Source of the DNA: Novosphingobium sp. PhB165
GTDB lineage: Bacteria; Pseudomonadota; Alphaproteobacteria; Sphingomonadales; Sphingomonadaceae
DNA length: 64,000 bases
Direction of reading: 5' to 3'
Assembly (NCBI RefSeq): GCF_004341845.1
Contig: NZ_SLVB01000003.1
Coordinates: 434,001 to 498,000, forward strand
Below, piece by piece: positions 53,248 to 62,357 of the stretch (positions are counted from its first letter, which is position 1; every line of letters begins with the position of its first letter). The position numbers and the translations under genes are program-made. The notes below the pieces were generated by a model. That model searched no databases. It was given only the letters and a program-made list of their open reading frames with translations, and was not told where the DNA came from.

Positions 53248-54188
53248 GGCACGGTGATATCCCGGCTCGCCAGCACTTTGCCGGGATCGACGTCGTCATC
53301 GGTGTAAGTGACGGTCAGTTTCGCACCGCTAGCGAGCAGGCGCGGATCGGCGGCGGGGTCGAGCGGGACAGTCACTTGCCGCGCGTCGATCTCGGTATAG
53401 ACGCCCAGCCCCCTGAGCACCGCCAGCGGCGCCTTCGCACCCGGCGCGGTCACGGCGATATCGCCGAAGGCGGAGCGCGTGCCGGAGCGGGTGATGGTCA
53501 GTTGCAGGCCCCTGCCGCCACCCGGCAGCGGCACGAGATGCGCGTTCTCAATCCCCGCCGTCAGCGTGGTCTGGCCGACGCGGACGATCACCGGGATCGA
53601 GATGCCGAAGCGGGGCACGATGCGCACGCCGATCGAATTGAGCTTTTGACCGCCCGCCGCCTGCTCGATCGAATAGGAACTATCTTCCGGCGGCACCGCG
53701 ACGGCGGAAAAGTGCGAGCGATACTCGCCCGGCGGCGTATCGGGCGCGACGCGGGCCATGATGCGGATCGTCTGCGCCTCGCTGCCGCCCAGCACCACGC
53801 GGCGCGGCGACCAGCGCAGCATCGCGGCGGCGCCATGGACTTTGGCGCGCTCGACGGGGTCGGTGACGGTCTCGATATCGAGCAGGCGGCCGTCGCTCGT
53901 CATCATCTTGTCGGCAATGGCGATGTCGTACTCGCCGCGCTCGATGCTGCGGTTGTAGAGCCCGACCGACGCAATGCGCGCGCGGTCGTCGATTACCACG
54001 CGCTTGGGATAGAGGTTGATATCGCCCATGCCGCCCACAGCGCCTTCGGGCACCAGTGTAGAGGCTTGAGGTGGAGGGGCTTTAAGCGGTTTGTCCTGCG
54101 CCATGGCGGCGCTCGCAACGCAAAGCGTCGCCAAACCGCCGACGCGCAACAGGCGCGCGCCGCTCCCCAGTACCGATGCGACGCGCAA
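53244..54188 (-). CDS. Periplasmic pilus chaperone-like protein
   Basis: The 314-residue exported protein has an Ig-like PapD-type fold. The signal peptide ends ASAAMAQD, the first domain carries INLYPKRVVIDDRARIASVG, then EYDIAIADKMM and LRWSPRRVVLGGSEAQTIRI (the G1-type strand region), and the second domain ends VTYTDDDVDPGKVLASRDI. It is larger than PapD (about 230 residues), as seen in chaperones of the DUF4402 pilus class. The start is a TTG at 54188, chosen because the signal peptide is complete from there. It is coupled to the usher gene by a GTGA overlap. Its presumed clients are the DUF4402 proteins encoded just upstream. Confidence 0.85.
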   Translation of the reverse strand: MRVASVLGSGARLLRVGGLATLCVASAAMAQDKPLKAPPPQASTLVPEGAVGGMGDINLYPKRVVIDDRARIASVGLYNRSIERGEYDIAIADKMMTSDGRLLDIETVTDPVERAKVHGAAAMLRWSPRRVVLGGSEAQTIRIMARVAPDTPPGEYRSHFSAVAVPPEDSSYSIEQAAGGQKLNSIGVRIVPRFGISIPVIVRVGQTTLTAGIENAHLVPLPGGGRGLQLTITRSGTRSAFGDIAVTAPGAKAPLAVLRGLGVYTEIDARQVTVPLDPAADPRLLASGAKLTVTYTDDDVDPGKVLASRDITVP

Positions 54189-54264
54189 AACTGCGACCCC
54201 CGAATGCCCCTAGTAATTCTACCCATGCAACTGCGTGGAATCAGGTGCAATCATACTTAGGTCT

Positions 54265-54798
54265 TTAAAGATAGTAGACAGTCAGCGTGAAAGTGCCCGA
54301 ATAGTTACCCGGCGCCTGATTGGCCGAGACATTGAGCGTCCCGCCGACATTGAGCGTGTCCTGCCCCAAAGCGCCCAGTACGCCGATGCCGAACGTGCCG
54401 GCGTCCGACGTAAAGTCGCTCACCTGCATTGTCGCCGCGCCCGATGAAATCGTCGTGGTGCCCGGCAGAGTGACGAGGAACAGCCGATAGGCGGATCCGT
54501 TGAGCTGGAAGCTGGCCGCACCGCGGCCGCCACTGCTCTGCGCCAGCGAAAGGTTGCTCGCCATGCCGCCAGTGCCGGTGACGGCACCGGTGGTGCTGAC
54601 GGTTTCGGTTCCCGCCGTGGTCGGCCGCGTGAAGGCGCCGAAGCGCAAGTAGGCCAGCGGCACGATCTGCGCGGGCGCCACCACTTCGGCAGTGGCCGAC
54701 CCCTTGGCCTCGGCCGCCAGCGCTGCCCCCGGAGCCAGCGTGCAAAGCACGGCTCCGAGCAGGGCAAGATTGGCCCGGTTCTGTCTCCTGCCGGTCAT
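54265..54798 (-). CDS. DUF4402 family pilus subunit-like protein
   Basis: The 177-residue exported protein has a signal peptide ending PGAALAAE, then one DUF4402 domain (KGSATAEVVAPAQIVPLAYL, then RFGAF...; ISSGAATMQVSDF; the C-terminal LNVSANQAPGNYSGTFTLTV, then YYL). The last strand pattern PGNYSGTFTLTVYY is the usual end of these fimbrial subunits. ATG 54798 has AAAGGA five bases upstream. It lies next to the chaperone gene. Confidence 0.87.
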   Translation of the reverse strand: MTGRRQNRANLALLGAVLCTLAPGAALAAEAKGSATAEVVAPAQIVPLAYLRFGAFTRPTTAGTETVSTTGAVTGTGGMASNLSLAQSSGGRGAASFQLNGSAYRLFLVTLPGTTTISSGAATMQVSDFTSDAGTFGIGVLGALGQDTLNVGGTLNVSANQAPGNYSGTFTLTVYYL

Positions 54799-54918
54799 CC
54801 TCGTCCTTTGCAGCTGCTGACGGAAAGGTATGTCGGCCCCGATCCCCCTCGGGGCCGACACGGACGAGCCTTCGGATGGCGGCCCGCGCCGCCTCCGGAG
54901 GGCCCACCCCCAACGGGA

Positions 54919-55416
54919 TCAGTTGTAGGTGACGGTCGCGTCGTAGCTGCCGGTGTAGCTGCCGGCGACGGCGGTCGACGGAACGGTCAGCGTGCCGCCA
55001 ACCGTGAAGCTGGCCGCGCCCGAACTGCTGAGCGTGCCGCTGGTGGCCGATGCAAGGGTGGTGAAGCTCAGAGTGTTCGAGCCGCTGGCAACGGTGCTGC
55101 CGGTGGTCGAGATCGTGAAGGCGCGGCTGGCATCGCCGCCGACCGTGAAGGAATCGGCGGTGTTGGTCGAACCGGCGACAAGAACGACGCCGCCGGTCTT
55201 CGAACCGGCACCGGCCGAAGAGACGATCACGGTGCCGCCCGTGCCGGCGGTGAACGAACCGAAGGCCAGCGCCGAACCCGAAGCGTGGGTCAGCGTGATC
55301 GGCGCGACAACAGTGGCGGTGGCAGTACCCTGCGCGGTAGCCGCCAGTGCCGAACCGGTAAGAAGCGGCGAAGCGGCGGCAACCGCCAGAGCGGAAACGA
55401 GAGCAAGCTTCTTCAT
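54919..55416 (-). CDS. DUF4402 family pilus subunit, probable major pilin
   Basis: The 165-residue exported protein has a signal peptide MKKLALVSALAVAAASPLL... ending SALAA. It is very rich in Gly, Ser, Thr and Ala, with the DUF4402 pattern GTATATVVAPITLTH and the ending VAGSYTGSYDATVTYN. It has a perfect AGGAGG ribosome site eight bases before ATG 55416 and an AT-rich upstream region (55500-55605), unlike its neighbours. This suggests high independent expression, hence the major subunit. The assignment as major pilin is inference. Confidence 0.88.
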   Translation of the reverse strand: MKKLALVSALAVAAASPLLTGSALAATAQGTATATVVAPITLTHASGSALAFGSFTAGTGGTVIVSSAGAGSKTGGVVLVAGSTNTADSFTVGGDASRAFTISTTGSTVASGSNTLSFTTLASATSGTLSSSGAASFTVGGTLTVPSTAVAGSYTGSYDATVTYN

Positions 55417-55605
55417 GATAAGTACCTCCTGAATAGTCCGGACAAAGCGGAGAGCCCGGACCACACGAGGCGACCCCCGTCTCGTGTCGACTAGGGGCTT
55501 ATGCTGAGGATTCTTACTGAAAAATAATCAATATTGCCGTTTCACACCAAAGTACTAGGCGCTTCATACGGTTGTCGGAGAAATCTTCCCCAAAATGGCA
55601 TGTAA
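55417..55605. promoter_or_regulatory. AT-rich promoter/leader of the probable major pilin
   Basis: This is the most AT-rich part of the pilus locus. Near the gene it holds a hairpin ACACGAG (55463-55469) / CTCGTGT (55481-55487) in the presumed 5' leader, and AGGAGG before the start. No -35/-10 pair was assigned with confidence. Confidence 0.4.
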
Positions 55606-56196
55606 TCAACCGTAGACAACAATGACCGGTACTTGCGCGCGGTAGTGCGAGGCTTCGGTGCCCGGCGGGATGCGCAGTTCGCCCCCGATCTCGAAACCGT
55701 CGCCGCCGGCTTCGTCGAGCACGCCTTGCGCGCCGGCCTGCGGACGGCTGTCGGTCCGCACGGTCAGGCCGGTGACCGGCAATGTCGGCATTTCGGCGGC
55801 GGTATCCGCCGCGTGGGCCAGGACCGATTCCGGCACGACGACACGGTAGGCGCGGCCGGGCTGGCCCTCAACCCGCAGGCGCGCAGCGTGAGGTGCGGCG
55901 CATTCGGCCTCGGCAGCGGGGCAGGCGGAATGGGCGGCTCCGGCATAGCGCGCCTCGCCGCCGCCGGGCAGGACCATCAGGCTGCCACCCTGCGCACCGA
56001 CATCGCCAACCGATCCGAAGTCGAGATCCGAAAGCGCGCGGACCGAGAGCGGATCGACCACCGTAGCACTCGCCACGCCAGCCGCATGCGTGCCCCCCTC
56101 GGCTACGCCATCCGCAGCCAGCGCCGGTGCGCCCTCGACAAGCGCTCCGGCGGCGAGCAGTCCGGCAGCGACGGGAAGGACAGGCGATCGGGACAC
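55606..56196 (-). CDS. DUF4402-like exported protein, probable minor pilus subunit
   Basis: The 196-residue protein has a signal peptide ending GAPALAAD, then a DUF4402-like domain (ASATVVDPLSVRALSDLDFG; ending GTEASHYRAQVPVIVVYG). It has an inserted loop with a cysteine pair (HSACPAAEAECAAPHA) that the others lack. Start is GTG at 56196, without a strong ribosome site. Placed between two other subunit genes in the same direction. Its higher GC content and weaker signals suggest a minor or tip component. Confidence 0.72.
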   Translation of the reverse strand: MSRSPVLPVAAGLLAAGALVEGAPALAADGVAEGGTHAAGVASATVVDPLSVRALSDLDFGSVGDVGAQGGSLMVLPGGGEARYAGAAHSACPAAEAECAAPHAARLRVEGQPGRAYRVVVPESVLAHAADTAAEMPTLPVTGLTVRTDSRPQAGAQGVLDEAGGDGFEIGGELRIPPGTEASHYRAQVPVIVVYG

Positions 56197-56378
56197 GGCA
56201 TTCTCTCGCAGCGCGGCGCACGGGCCGCATCCGGGTCGTCGGGCCCTGCGTATGGCAAACGGACGGACGGCAAGCCGGTTCCGCGCCCGATGCGTGGCGG
56301 GCCCTTCGCCTTCATTTTAGGAAGAAAATCGCAAGACCGGCCGTGCGCGCGGCTAGGGAAATTCCCGTGACCTTTGCT

Positions 56379-56957
56379 TCAGTCGATGCCGACAACGGTG
56401 GCATCGATCGGCAACGGCATCGCCAGCGTGCCGCCGCCATAGCGCCGCGTCAGGTCGATCCGCGCGCCGACCCGGAAGCTGCGCGAGCAGATGCGCTGGG
56501 CGCAGCTTTCGAACGTGATACGCATCACTTGCCCCGGCACGACCGTGCCATATCCGGGCAAGTCCGTCTCGAAAGCGGAAAGCTTACCCGTGACGCCGCC
56601 GCTGGCCACCGTTCCCGGTGCGGAGAGCACGACCTCCACCGTGATATCGAGCGGCTGGCGGTTCTCGTTCCCGCGATCGTAGGCCACCGTGAACTGAGCC
56701 GGCCGCGTGCTGCCGCCGGATACGGGCATGACGCCGCTGTCAGTCACCATGCCGCTTGCCGAGATGCGCCGACTGCCGCTGTCGACCACCACCATCTTGC
56801 CGAAATCGAGCCGGACATCGGCAGTAACCGTGGTACGCGCGGGATCCGCCAAGGCCGGAACCGCAATAACGGCGATAGAGAGGGCAGCGGGCAGCAACGG
56901 CGCCCGGCGGAGCACGCGCAAGTTTCCCGTTCGATTAATAGAACCGCAGCTGTCCAT
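56379..56957 (-). CDS. DUF4402-like exported protein, first gene of pilus locus
   Basis: The 192-residue protein has a long signal peptide (hydrophobic core LLPAALSIAVIAVPALA, cleavage near ADP). The following domain resembles DUF4402 (TTVTADVRLDFGKMVVVDSG; VAYDRGNENRQPLDITVEVV; YGGGTLAMPLPIDATVVGID at the end) and contains a cysteine pair (ESCAQRICSRSF) that may form a disulfide. The ATG at 56957 begins the open frame. It is the promoter-proximal gene of the locus. Confidence 0.7.
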   Translation of the reverse strand: MDSCGSINRTGNLRVLRRAPLLPAALSIAVIAVPALADPARTTVTADVRLDFGKMVVVDSGSRRISASGMVTDSGVMPVSGGSTRPAQFTVAYDRGNENRQPLDITVEVVLSAPGTVASGGVTGKLSAFETDLPGYGTVVPGQVMRITFESCAQRICSRSFRVGARIDLTRRYGGGTLAMPLPIDATVVGID

Positions 56958-57030
56958 CCCGCCGCCGAGCTTATACCGCCCCTCCCGCGCAGGCCAGCCC
57001 CGCCGAAGGGGCGCACGAAGCTGTCCCCTT

Positions 57031-57603
57031 TCAGGTCAGCCGCAGAAAAGCCGCAAAGGCCTGCCGGTTCTCGATCAGGAAGGCGATCATCGCCAGCACC
57101 AGCCCGGCGCGCAGGCACTGGAAGGCCAGCCCGAGGAACCGGTATTTCTGCCGCTGAAGCACGGTGCCGTTCTGGTGGATATCGCGCAGCATGGTGGTCA
57201 GCACGGCCTCATCGGTCGCGGCGCGGTCGAGCATGCGCTGGACGAACACTTCCTGATCCAGCGCAGTGAACACGCCGAAGAACAGCAGGTTGTCCAGCCG
57301 CTCATCCTCAAGCTTTGGCGCCCGGGTGCGCGGCATCACCGCGCCCATCGCCAACAGCGCGGACACGAAAGCGAAGCAGACGAGGATCAGCAGCGAATAG
57401 CGATAATGCCCGGCATCGAATTCGCGCATGGACAGCGTGAAGACCAGAAAGGTCGTGCCCATCAGGATATTGGCCTTCTGGTCCGCCATCTGGCTGAGCG
57501 CCATGTGGTTGGTCATGGCGGTGCGCACCATGTGGATCGAATGGACCGAGACCGTGCGCGGCACGCTCTCCGCAATGGCCAGATCGTGCGTCAGATCGTT
57601 CAT
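57031..57603 (-). CDS. PycTM/DUF5706-like membrane protein
   Basis: The 190-residue protein has an N-terminal helical segment with MALSQMADQKANILMGTTFL, matching the AD-KA signature of DUF5706 (the PycTM effector domain of Pycsar antiphage systems). Two further hydrophobic helices are present (LLILVCFAFVSALLAMGAVM; FQCLRAGLVLAMIAFLI). ATG 57603 has AGGGGG six bases upstream. No nucleotide cyclase (PycC) gene lies nearby, so this is an orphan member and may have a housekeeping or other signalling role. It lies 70 bp after the MFS gene on the same strand. Confidence 0.72.
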   Translation of the reverse strand: MNDLTHDLAIAESVPRTVSVHSIHMVRTAMTNHMALSQMADQKANILMGTTFLVFTLSMREFDAGHYRYSLLILVCFAFVSALLAMGAVMPRTRAPKLEDERLDNLLFFGVFTALDQEVFVQRMLDRAATDEAVLTTMLRDIHQNGTVLQRQKYRFLGLAFQCLRAGLVLAMIAFLIENRQAFAAFLRLT

Positions 57604-57673
57604 GAGCAGCCCCCTGCCGGCCGCCGCCGCCCCCGGGCCGCGACGTTCACGAAGGTGGCAGCATATCAGGCAA

Positions 57674-58948
57674 TCAGCCCTCGCGCACCCATTCCCGGCG
57701 CAGCGCCGGTCCGGCAAGTGCCATCAGCAGCGCCGCCAGCAGGTAGAGCGTGAGCCCGATCAACATCGAATAGCGCAGCGCCTCCGCGCCCCAGACCGGG
57801 GTCAGCGCCTTGGACAGTGCGCCCAGCGCATAGATGCCGCCGCCAAGGCCGATCAGGTTGTTGATGAGCAGGAACAGCGCCGAGGCGGTCGCCCGCGCGG
57901 GCGGCTCGACAAGGTGCTGCACCGCACTCGTCACCGGGCCCAGCCAGACATAGGCGAGCGCCTGCGGCAACAGGAACAGCACGAAGGCGGTGGGCACGCT
58001 GTGCGTCCAGATCCCGCCCGCATAGAGCGGCACGGCCAGCACATAGGCCATGGCCGGAACCCAGCCGTAGAACGCCCGGTCGGCGCGGCCCAGCCGGTCC
58101 GCCAGTCGCCCGCCTGCCAGCACGCCCACGGTCCCGCCCAGCAGCAAGACCGCGCCGAGGAACCACGAAGTCTGCACCAGATCGAGCCCGAAGCTGCGCT
58201 GGAGCAGGCTGGGCATCCAGAACATCACGCCGTAGCCCAGCATCGAACTGGACGCCGCGCCGAACGAGAGCAGCCAGAACGCCTTCTTGCGCATCAAGGT
58301 GGCGGCCACTTCGGCAAAGCGCACGGTGGGCGGGGCAACCGCCGGTTTGGGCTTGTCGCGCACGATCATGCGGAACGGCACCGCCGCCAGCAGGCCGGAC
58401 AGGCCGACAACCACGAAAGCTGTGCGCCAGTCCACCCGCGCGGCGACATAGCCGCCCGCCAGAACGCCCGTCGCCGCGCCGATGGGAATGCCCAGCGAAT
58501 AGATCGACAGGGCAAAGGCCCGCTTCTCGCTTGGAAAATGGTCGCCGATCACCGCGTAGGACGGGGCGACGCCGCCCGCCTCCCCCACACCGACGCCCAG
58601 CCGTGCCGCGAACAAGTGCCAGAACCCCTGCGCTGCGCCGCAGAGCGCGGTGAACAGGCTCCAGACCAGCAGCGATCCGGTGATCACCCAGGACCGGCTG
58701 GTGCGGTCCGCCAGCCATGCCAGCGGCACGCCCAGCGTCGAATAGAGGATCGCGAAGGCCAGCCCGCCCAGCATGCCCATCTGCGCATCGTCCAGCCCCA
58801 GATCCTTCTGGATTGGTGCGGCCAGTATGGCGAGGATCTGGCGGTCCACGAAGTTGAACACATAGACCAGCAGCAGCATCGCCAGCACCAGATTGGGCGA
58901 GGCGGATGGGCTTGATGAAACCTTCGGCAAGGAGGCAGAGGCGCTCAT
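57674..58948 (-). CDS. MFS transporter
   Basis: The 424-residue inner membrane permease has about twelve helices. The family loop motif is GVPLAWLADRTSRSWVITG, the N-terminal helix is VYVFNFVDRQILAILAAPIQ, the second half mirrors it with AGGRLADRLGRADRAFYGW. It is of the spinster-like type common in sphingomonad catabolic loci. ATG at 58948 lies one base after the hydrolase stop (TGA-C-ATG). Together with the hydrolase and the TonB receptor it forms an uptake-and-cleavage operon. Confidence 0.9.
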   Translation of the reverse strand: MSASASLPKVSSSPSASPNLVLAMLLLVYVFNFVDRQILAILAAPIQKDLGLDDAQMGMLGGLAFAILYSTLGVPLAWLADRTSRSWVITGSLLVWSLFTALCGAAQGFWHLFAARLGVGVGEAGGVAPSYAVIGDHFPSEKRAFALSIYSLGIPIGAATGVLAGGYVAARVDWRTAFVVVGLSGLLAAVPFRMIVRDKPKPAVAPPTVRFAEVAATLMRKKAFWLLSFGAASSSMLGYGVMFWMPSLLQRSFGLDLVQTSWFLGAVLLLGGTVGVLAGGRLADRLGRADRAFYGWVPAMAYVLAVPLYAGGIWTHSVPTAFVLFLLPQALAYVWLGPVTSAVQHLVEPPARATASALFLLINNLIGLGGGIYALGALSKALTPVWGAEALRYSMLIGLTLYLLAALLMALAGPALRREWVREG

Positions 58949-58949
58949 G

Positions 58950-59831
58950 TCAGTCCAGATATTCCTTGCAGAATGAGAGGATCGCCGCGAGCGCGGACAC
59001 CTCGTCGAGAATCGGGGCATGGCCGACGCGCGGCACCTCGACATGGCTGTAGGGCCCGGAATGGCGCTGCGCCATCTCGCGCACGGTCTCGCGGCTGAGC
59101 AGGTCGGACAGTTCGCCGCGCACCACCAGCACCGGGGCGGCGTCCAACGCATCCCACAGCGGCCAGAGATCCACCGGCACGGTCTGCGGCGCATCGCCCG
59201 CCATGCTTTGGGCGATGGCGGGGTCGTAATCGAGCGAGACGGTGCCGTCTGCATTCTCACGGCAGGTGCGGCGGGCGAAGGCCAGCCATTCGGCCTTGCC
59301 GTAGTCTGGAAAGGCCACGGCATTGACCGCCCGGCAACGCGCCGCCGCCGCCGTCCACGAGGCCATCGGCTCCGACGGCCCGACGTAGCCCTGAATCCGC
59401 GCAAGCCCCGCCGGATCGAGCACCGGGCCGATGTCGTTGAACACGAACCCGGTGGCAAGGCCGGGCCGCACGGCATTCATCACCATGGCCATGAGCCCGC
59501 CCATCGAGGTGCCGACAAGGCAGGCGCGTTCGATCTCCAGCCCGTCGAGCAGGGCGAACATGTCCTGCGCATAGACATCGGGCCGGTAATTCGCAGGCTC
59601 CGGGTCCCACTGCGAAAGCCCGCGCCCGCGCTGATCGGGCACGATCAGCCGGTAAGTGTCGGAAAGGTGCGCCGCGAGTGGCTCGAAATCGGCACTGTTC
59701 CGGGTGAGCCCGTGCATCAGCAGCAGCACGGGCGCGGGTCCGGTCCGCGTGTAGTCACGGGCCGGGTAATCGCGGGCGACAAGATCCAGCCGCCCGCAGG
59801 CGCTGCGATAGCGGTGGAGGCTGTAGTCCAT
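58950..59831 (-). CDS. Alpha/beta hydrolase
   Basis: The 293-residue intracellular hydrolase has the oxyanion segment LLLMHGLTRNSADFEPLAAH, nucleophile elbow LVGTSMGGLMAMVM (Ser in GTSMGG), a probable acid residue in VLVVRGELSDLLS and the histidine in VPRVGHAPILDE. It has no signal peptide. It could be an esterase, lactonase or ring-fission-product hydrolase. It starts 36 bp after the TonB receptor gene and is followed immediately by the MFS gene, so its substrate is probably the compound the receptor imports. Confidence 0.9.
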   Translation of the reverse strand: MDYSLHRYRSACGRLDLVARDYPARDYTRTGPAPVLLLMHGLTRNSADFEPLAAHLSDTYRLIVPDQRGRGLSQWDPEPANYRPDVYAQDMFALLDGLEIERACLVGTSMGGLMAMVMNAVRPGLATGFVFNDIGPVLDPAGLARIQGYVGPSEPMASWTAAAARCRAVNAVAFPDYGKAEWLAFARRTCRENADGTVSLDYDPAIAQSMAGDAPQTVPVDLWPLWDALDAAPVLVVRGELSDLLSRETVREMAQRHSGPYSHVEVPRVGHAPILDEVSALAAILSFCKEYLD

Positions 59832-59866
59832 CTCTTGCGAAATCCTCTTGTACCGGAAAGGGGTTC

Positions 59867-62245
59867 CTAGAATTTGACCGTGCCGGTTACGAAGACCTGA
59901 CGCGGGTTGCCGTAGAACCCAGTCAGTGTGCCTTGCGTACCCAGCGTCGGGATCGGGTTTCCGGCGGCATTGAGGTTCACCGCCCCGGTCAGCGCATCCT
60001 GGCTGATGTAGCTGTAGCCCGAGGTGATGTACTCCTTGTCGAGGATGTTCTTGCCATAGACGCCCAGCGTCCAGCGGCCGCCCGGCGCCGAATAGACAAG
60101 GCTGGCATCCCACAGCGCATAGCCCTTCTGGTCAAGATAGGGGTTGGGGAACTCGAACTGGTGGACCTTCGAACGGTAGGACACCGTGGTCTGAAACAGC
60201 AGGTCGCCGGAACCGACGGGGGTATCGTAGCTGAGCGTGCCGCTGGCGGTCCACTTGGGGGTATTCTGGATATTGCGGTACTTGGCGACGTCCACCGTCT
60301 GGCCGGCGATCAGCGTTTCGTACTTGCGGAACTTGGCATCGATATAGCCCATCGAGCCGGACAGGCTCAGCCGGTCGCCCGAAGTCACGAGGTTATGGGC
60401 AAGCTGCGCGGTGCTCTCCAGTTCGAGGCCCTGCAAACGCGCCTTGCCCGCATTGGACACGACGCCGCAGAAGGTGGGCACGCCGCTAACGGTGCAGGCC
60501 ACCGATCCGGGGATCTGGATGTCCTTGTAATCCATCCGGAACGCCGCAGCCGCCACATAGAGCGCGCCGCCGAAGAGGTTGCCCTTGTAGCCGAGTTCGT
60601 AGCTGTTCACGGTTTCCGGCTTGAAGCTCAGGTAATCGGCGATCTCGGCATCGCTGGGGATGCCGTTGGCATTGCTGGTCGGCGCGTTCTTGCCAACGCC
60701 GCGCGGGTCGAAGCCGCCGCCCTTGAAGCCCTGGCTGTAGCTTGCATAGATGTTGTTATCGCGGTTCGGCTTGAACGAGAGCGAGGCGCGCGGGGTGAAC
60801 TTCTTGTAGACCGCGCTGCCGGAGAAATTGGTGTCGGTGGAGAACAGCACGCCCGGATTGCCGAAGCGCGCGCCGCCGCCCCGGAAGTAGGTCTGCTTGA
60901 CGATATCCGCCTCGCGCTTGTCCCAGGTATAGCGGCCGCCCACCGAGAGGCTGAGCTGGTCGGTGAAGTTGTAGGTCACGTCGCCGAAGACTGCCCAGGT
61001 CTTGGTGTCGACATCGGCCTCGGTATGTCCGGTCAGCATCGGCAGCAGCGCGGGCAGCGTGGTGTAAGTGCGCGAATCGAAGTAGGTGTCGGCGCTGGCG
61101 TTCAGCCAGTAAAAGCCGACCAGCGCCTGAAGCGGGCCCTTGTCGTAGGCGAGCTGGAATTCCTGGCTGAGTTGCTCGTTATCGTAGAAAGCCGGCACGT
61201 CCAGATCGACCGTGGGGCTGGCGTCGAAGTCGATCGGGGTGGCCGAATGGTCCTTGCGCCAGGCGCTGATCGATTTGAACGTCAGCGCGTCCGACAGGTC
61301 CACCTTGATGTTCATGGCAAGGCCCCATGCCTCGATATCCTGCTTGGGATCGTCGATGGCACCGGCGCTGTCGAACACGTCGGGCAGGATCTCGCTGCCC
61401 GGCGCCGAACCGGCGATCAGGCGGTGCCCGCCGCGCGGATTGCTGCGGTCGCGCGTATAGTCGCCGGTGATGCGGATCAGCACCGGCTGGCCGCTACCAC
61501 CCATCTCCAGCGTGCCGCGCGCGCCCCAGATGTCCTTGTCGTAATTGTCCTTGCCGGTGGTGATATTCTCGCCAAAACCGTCGCGGGTCAGCCGCGCCAC
61601 CGAACCGCCGACACGGACGATATCGTTGATCGGCGCGGAAGCGGTGACCACGCCGTCAAGCTGGTTGTAGGTGCCATAAGTGGCACGGGCCTTGAAGGCG
61701 AACTCGTCCGGCAGGGACTTGGTGACATACTTGACCGCGCCGCCGATGGTGTTGCGCCCATAGAGAGTACCCTGCGGACCGCGGAGCACTTCGATGCGAT
61801 CGACGTCGTAGATATCGAGCACGGCGGCCTGAGGACGGTTGAGATAGACGTCGTCCAGATAGATGCCGACGCCCTGTTCGAAGCCCGAAACCGGGTCCTG
61901 CTGGCCAACGCCGCGGATGAAGGCGGAAAGCGTGGAGTTGGTGCCTCTTGAGGGCTCCAATGTCACGTTAGGTACCGTCTGGGCCAGATCGGTGATGTCG
62001 GCCGCGCCCGAGCGTTCGAGCTGCGCGCCGCTGAAGCTGGTGACGGCGATCGGCACATCGACAAGGCGCTCCTCGCGGCGGCGGGCAGTGACGATGATCT
62101 CGCCCTCGCCCACGTCCGAGGATGCCGCCGGGGCCGCATCCTGCGCCAGTGCCGGGGTTGCGCCGAAGCCCGCCAGAACCGTTGCCAATGTCAGAAAACC
62201 GGTAGTCGCACGGCCACGCAGGCCGCCCCTCTGCGCCTTTTGCAT
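59867..62245 (-). CDS. TonB-dependent outer membrane receptor
   Basis: The protein has 792 residues. The signal peptide ends ATPALAQD, a TonB-box-like EIIVTARRREE follows, the plug has IEVLRGPQGTLYGRNTIGGA and the barrel ends VFVTGTVKF with terminal phenylalanine. The ATG at 62245 is used (GGGAG nine bases upstream), because the longer frame would run into the divergent tetR gene. It heads the minus-strand operon with the hydrolase and MFS transporter. Repression by the divergent TetR is likely. Substrate unknown. Confidence 0.94.
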   Translation of the reverse strand: MQKAQRGGLRGRATTGFLTLATVLAGFGATPALAQDAAPAASSDVGEGEIIVTARRREERLVDVPIAVTSFSGAQLERSGAADITDLAQTVPNVTLEPSRGTNSTLSAFIRGVGQQDPVSGFEQGVGIYLDDVYLNRPQAAVLDIYDVDRIEVLRGPQGTLYGRNTIGGAVKYVTKSLPDEFAFKARATYGTYNQLDGVVTASAPINDIVRVGGSVARLTRDGFGENITTGKDNYDKDIWGARGTLEMGGSGQPVLIRITGDYTRDRSNPRGGHRLIAGSAPGSEILPDVFDSAGAIDDPKQDIEAWGLAMNIKVDLSDALTFKSISAWRKDHSATPIDFDASPTVDLDVPAFYDNEQLSQEFQLAYDKGPLQALVGFYWLNASADTYFDSRTYTTLPALLPMLTGHTEADVDTKTWAVFGDVTYNFTDQLSLSVGGRYTWDKREADIVKQTYFRGGGARFGNPGVLFSTDTNFSGSAVYKKFTPRASLSFKPNRDNNIYASYSQGFKGGGFDPRGVGKNAPTSNANGIPSDAEIADYLSFKPETVNSYELGYKGNLFGGALYVAAAAFRMDYKDIQIPGSVACTVSGVPTFCGVVSNAGKARLQGLELESTAQLAHNLVTSGDRLSLSGSMGYIDAKFRKYETLIAGQTVDVAKYRNIQNTPKWTASGTLSYDTPVGSGDLLFQTTVSYRSKVHQFEFPNPYLDQKGYALWDASLVYSAPGGRWTLGVYGKNILDKEYITSGYSYISQDALTGAVNLNAAGNPIPTLGTQGTLTGFYGNPRQVFVTGTVKF

Positions 62246-62294
62246 CACTAGTCGCTCCCAATGAATCTTATCGTTGGAGAGGACCATATTGATA

Positions 62295-62312
62295 GTTGAA
62301 CCATGTTTCAAC
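62295..62312. promoter_or_regulatory. Palindromic operator between TonB receptor and tetR
   Basis: GTTGAACCATGTTTCAAC has 6-bp perfect inverted arms (GTTGAA / TTCAAC) around a 6-bp centre and lies 50 bp from the receptor start and 46 bp from the regulator start. Size and position fit a TetR dimer site controlling both genes. Confidence 0.65.
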
Positions 62313-62357
62313 ATTGAACATTTGCCAAGGGGCGGTTGCGGGTCTAGCTGTGTCCCT

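Noticed and set aside
50884..54260. Long plus-strand frames (807 and 507 residues) opposite usher and chaperone
   Set aside because: Antisense to genes with matching signal peptides, ribosome sites and overlapping starts; no motifs of their own.
57428..58915. 495-residue plus-strand frame opposite the MFS gene
   Set aside because: Arg/Gln/His-rich shadow of a transporter gene with clear membrane helices on the other strand.
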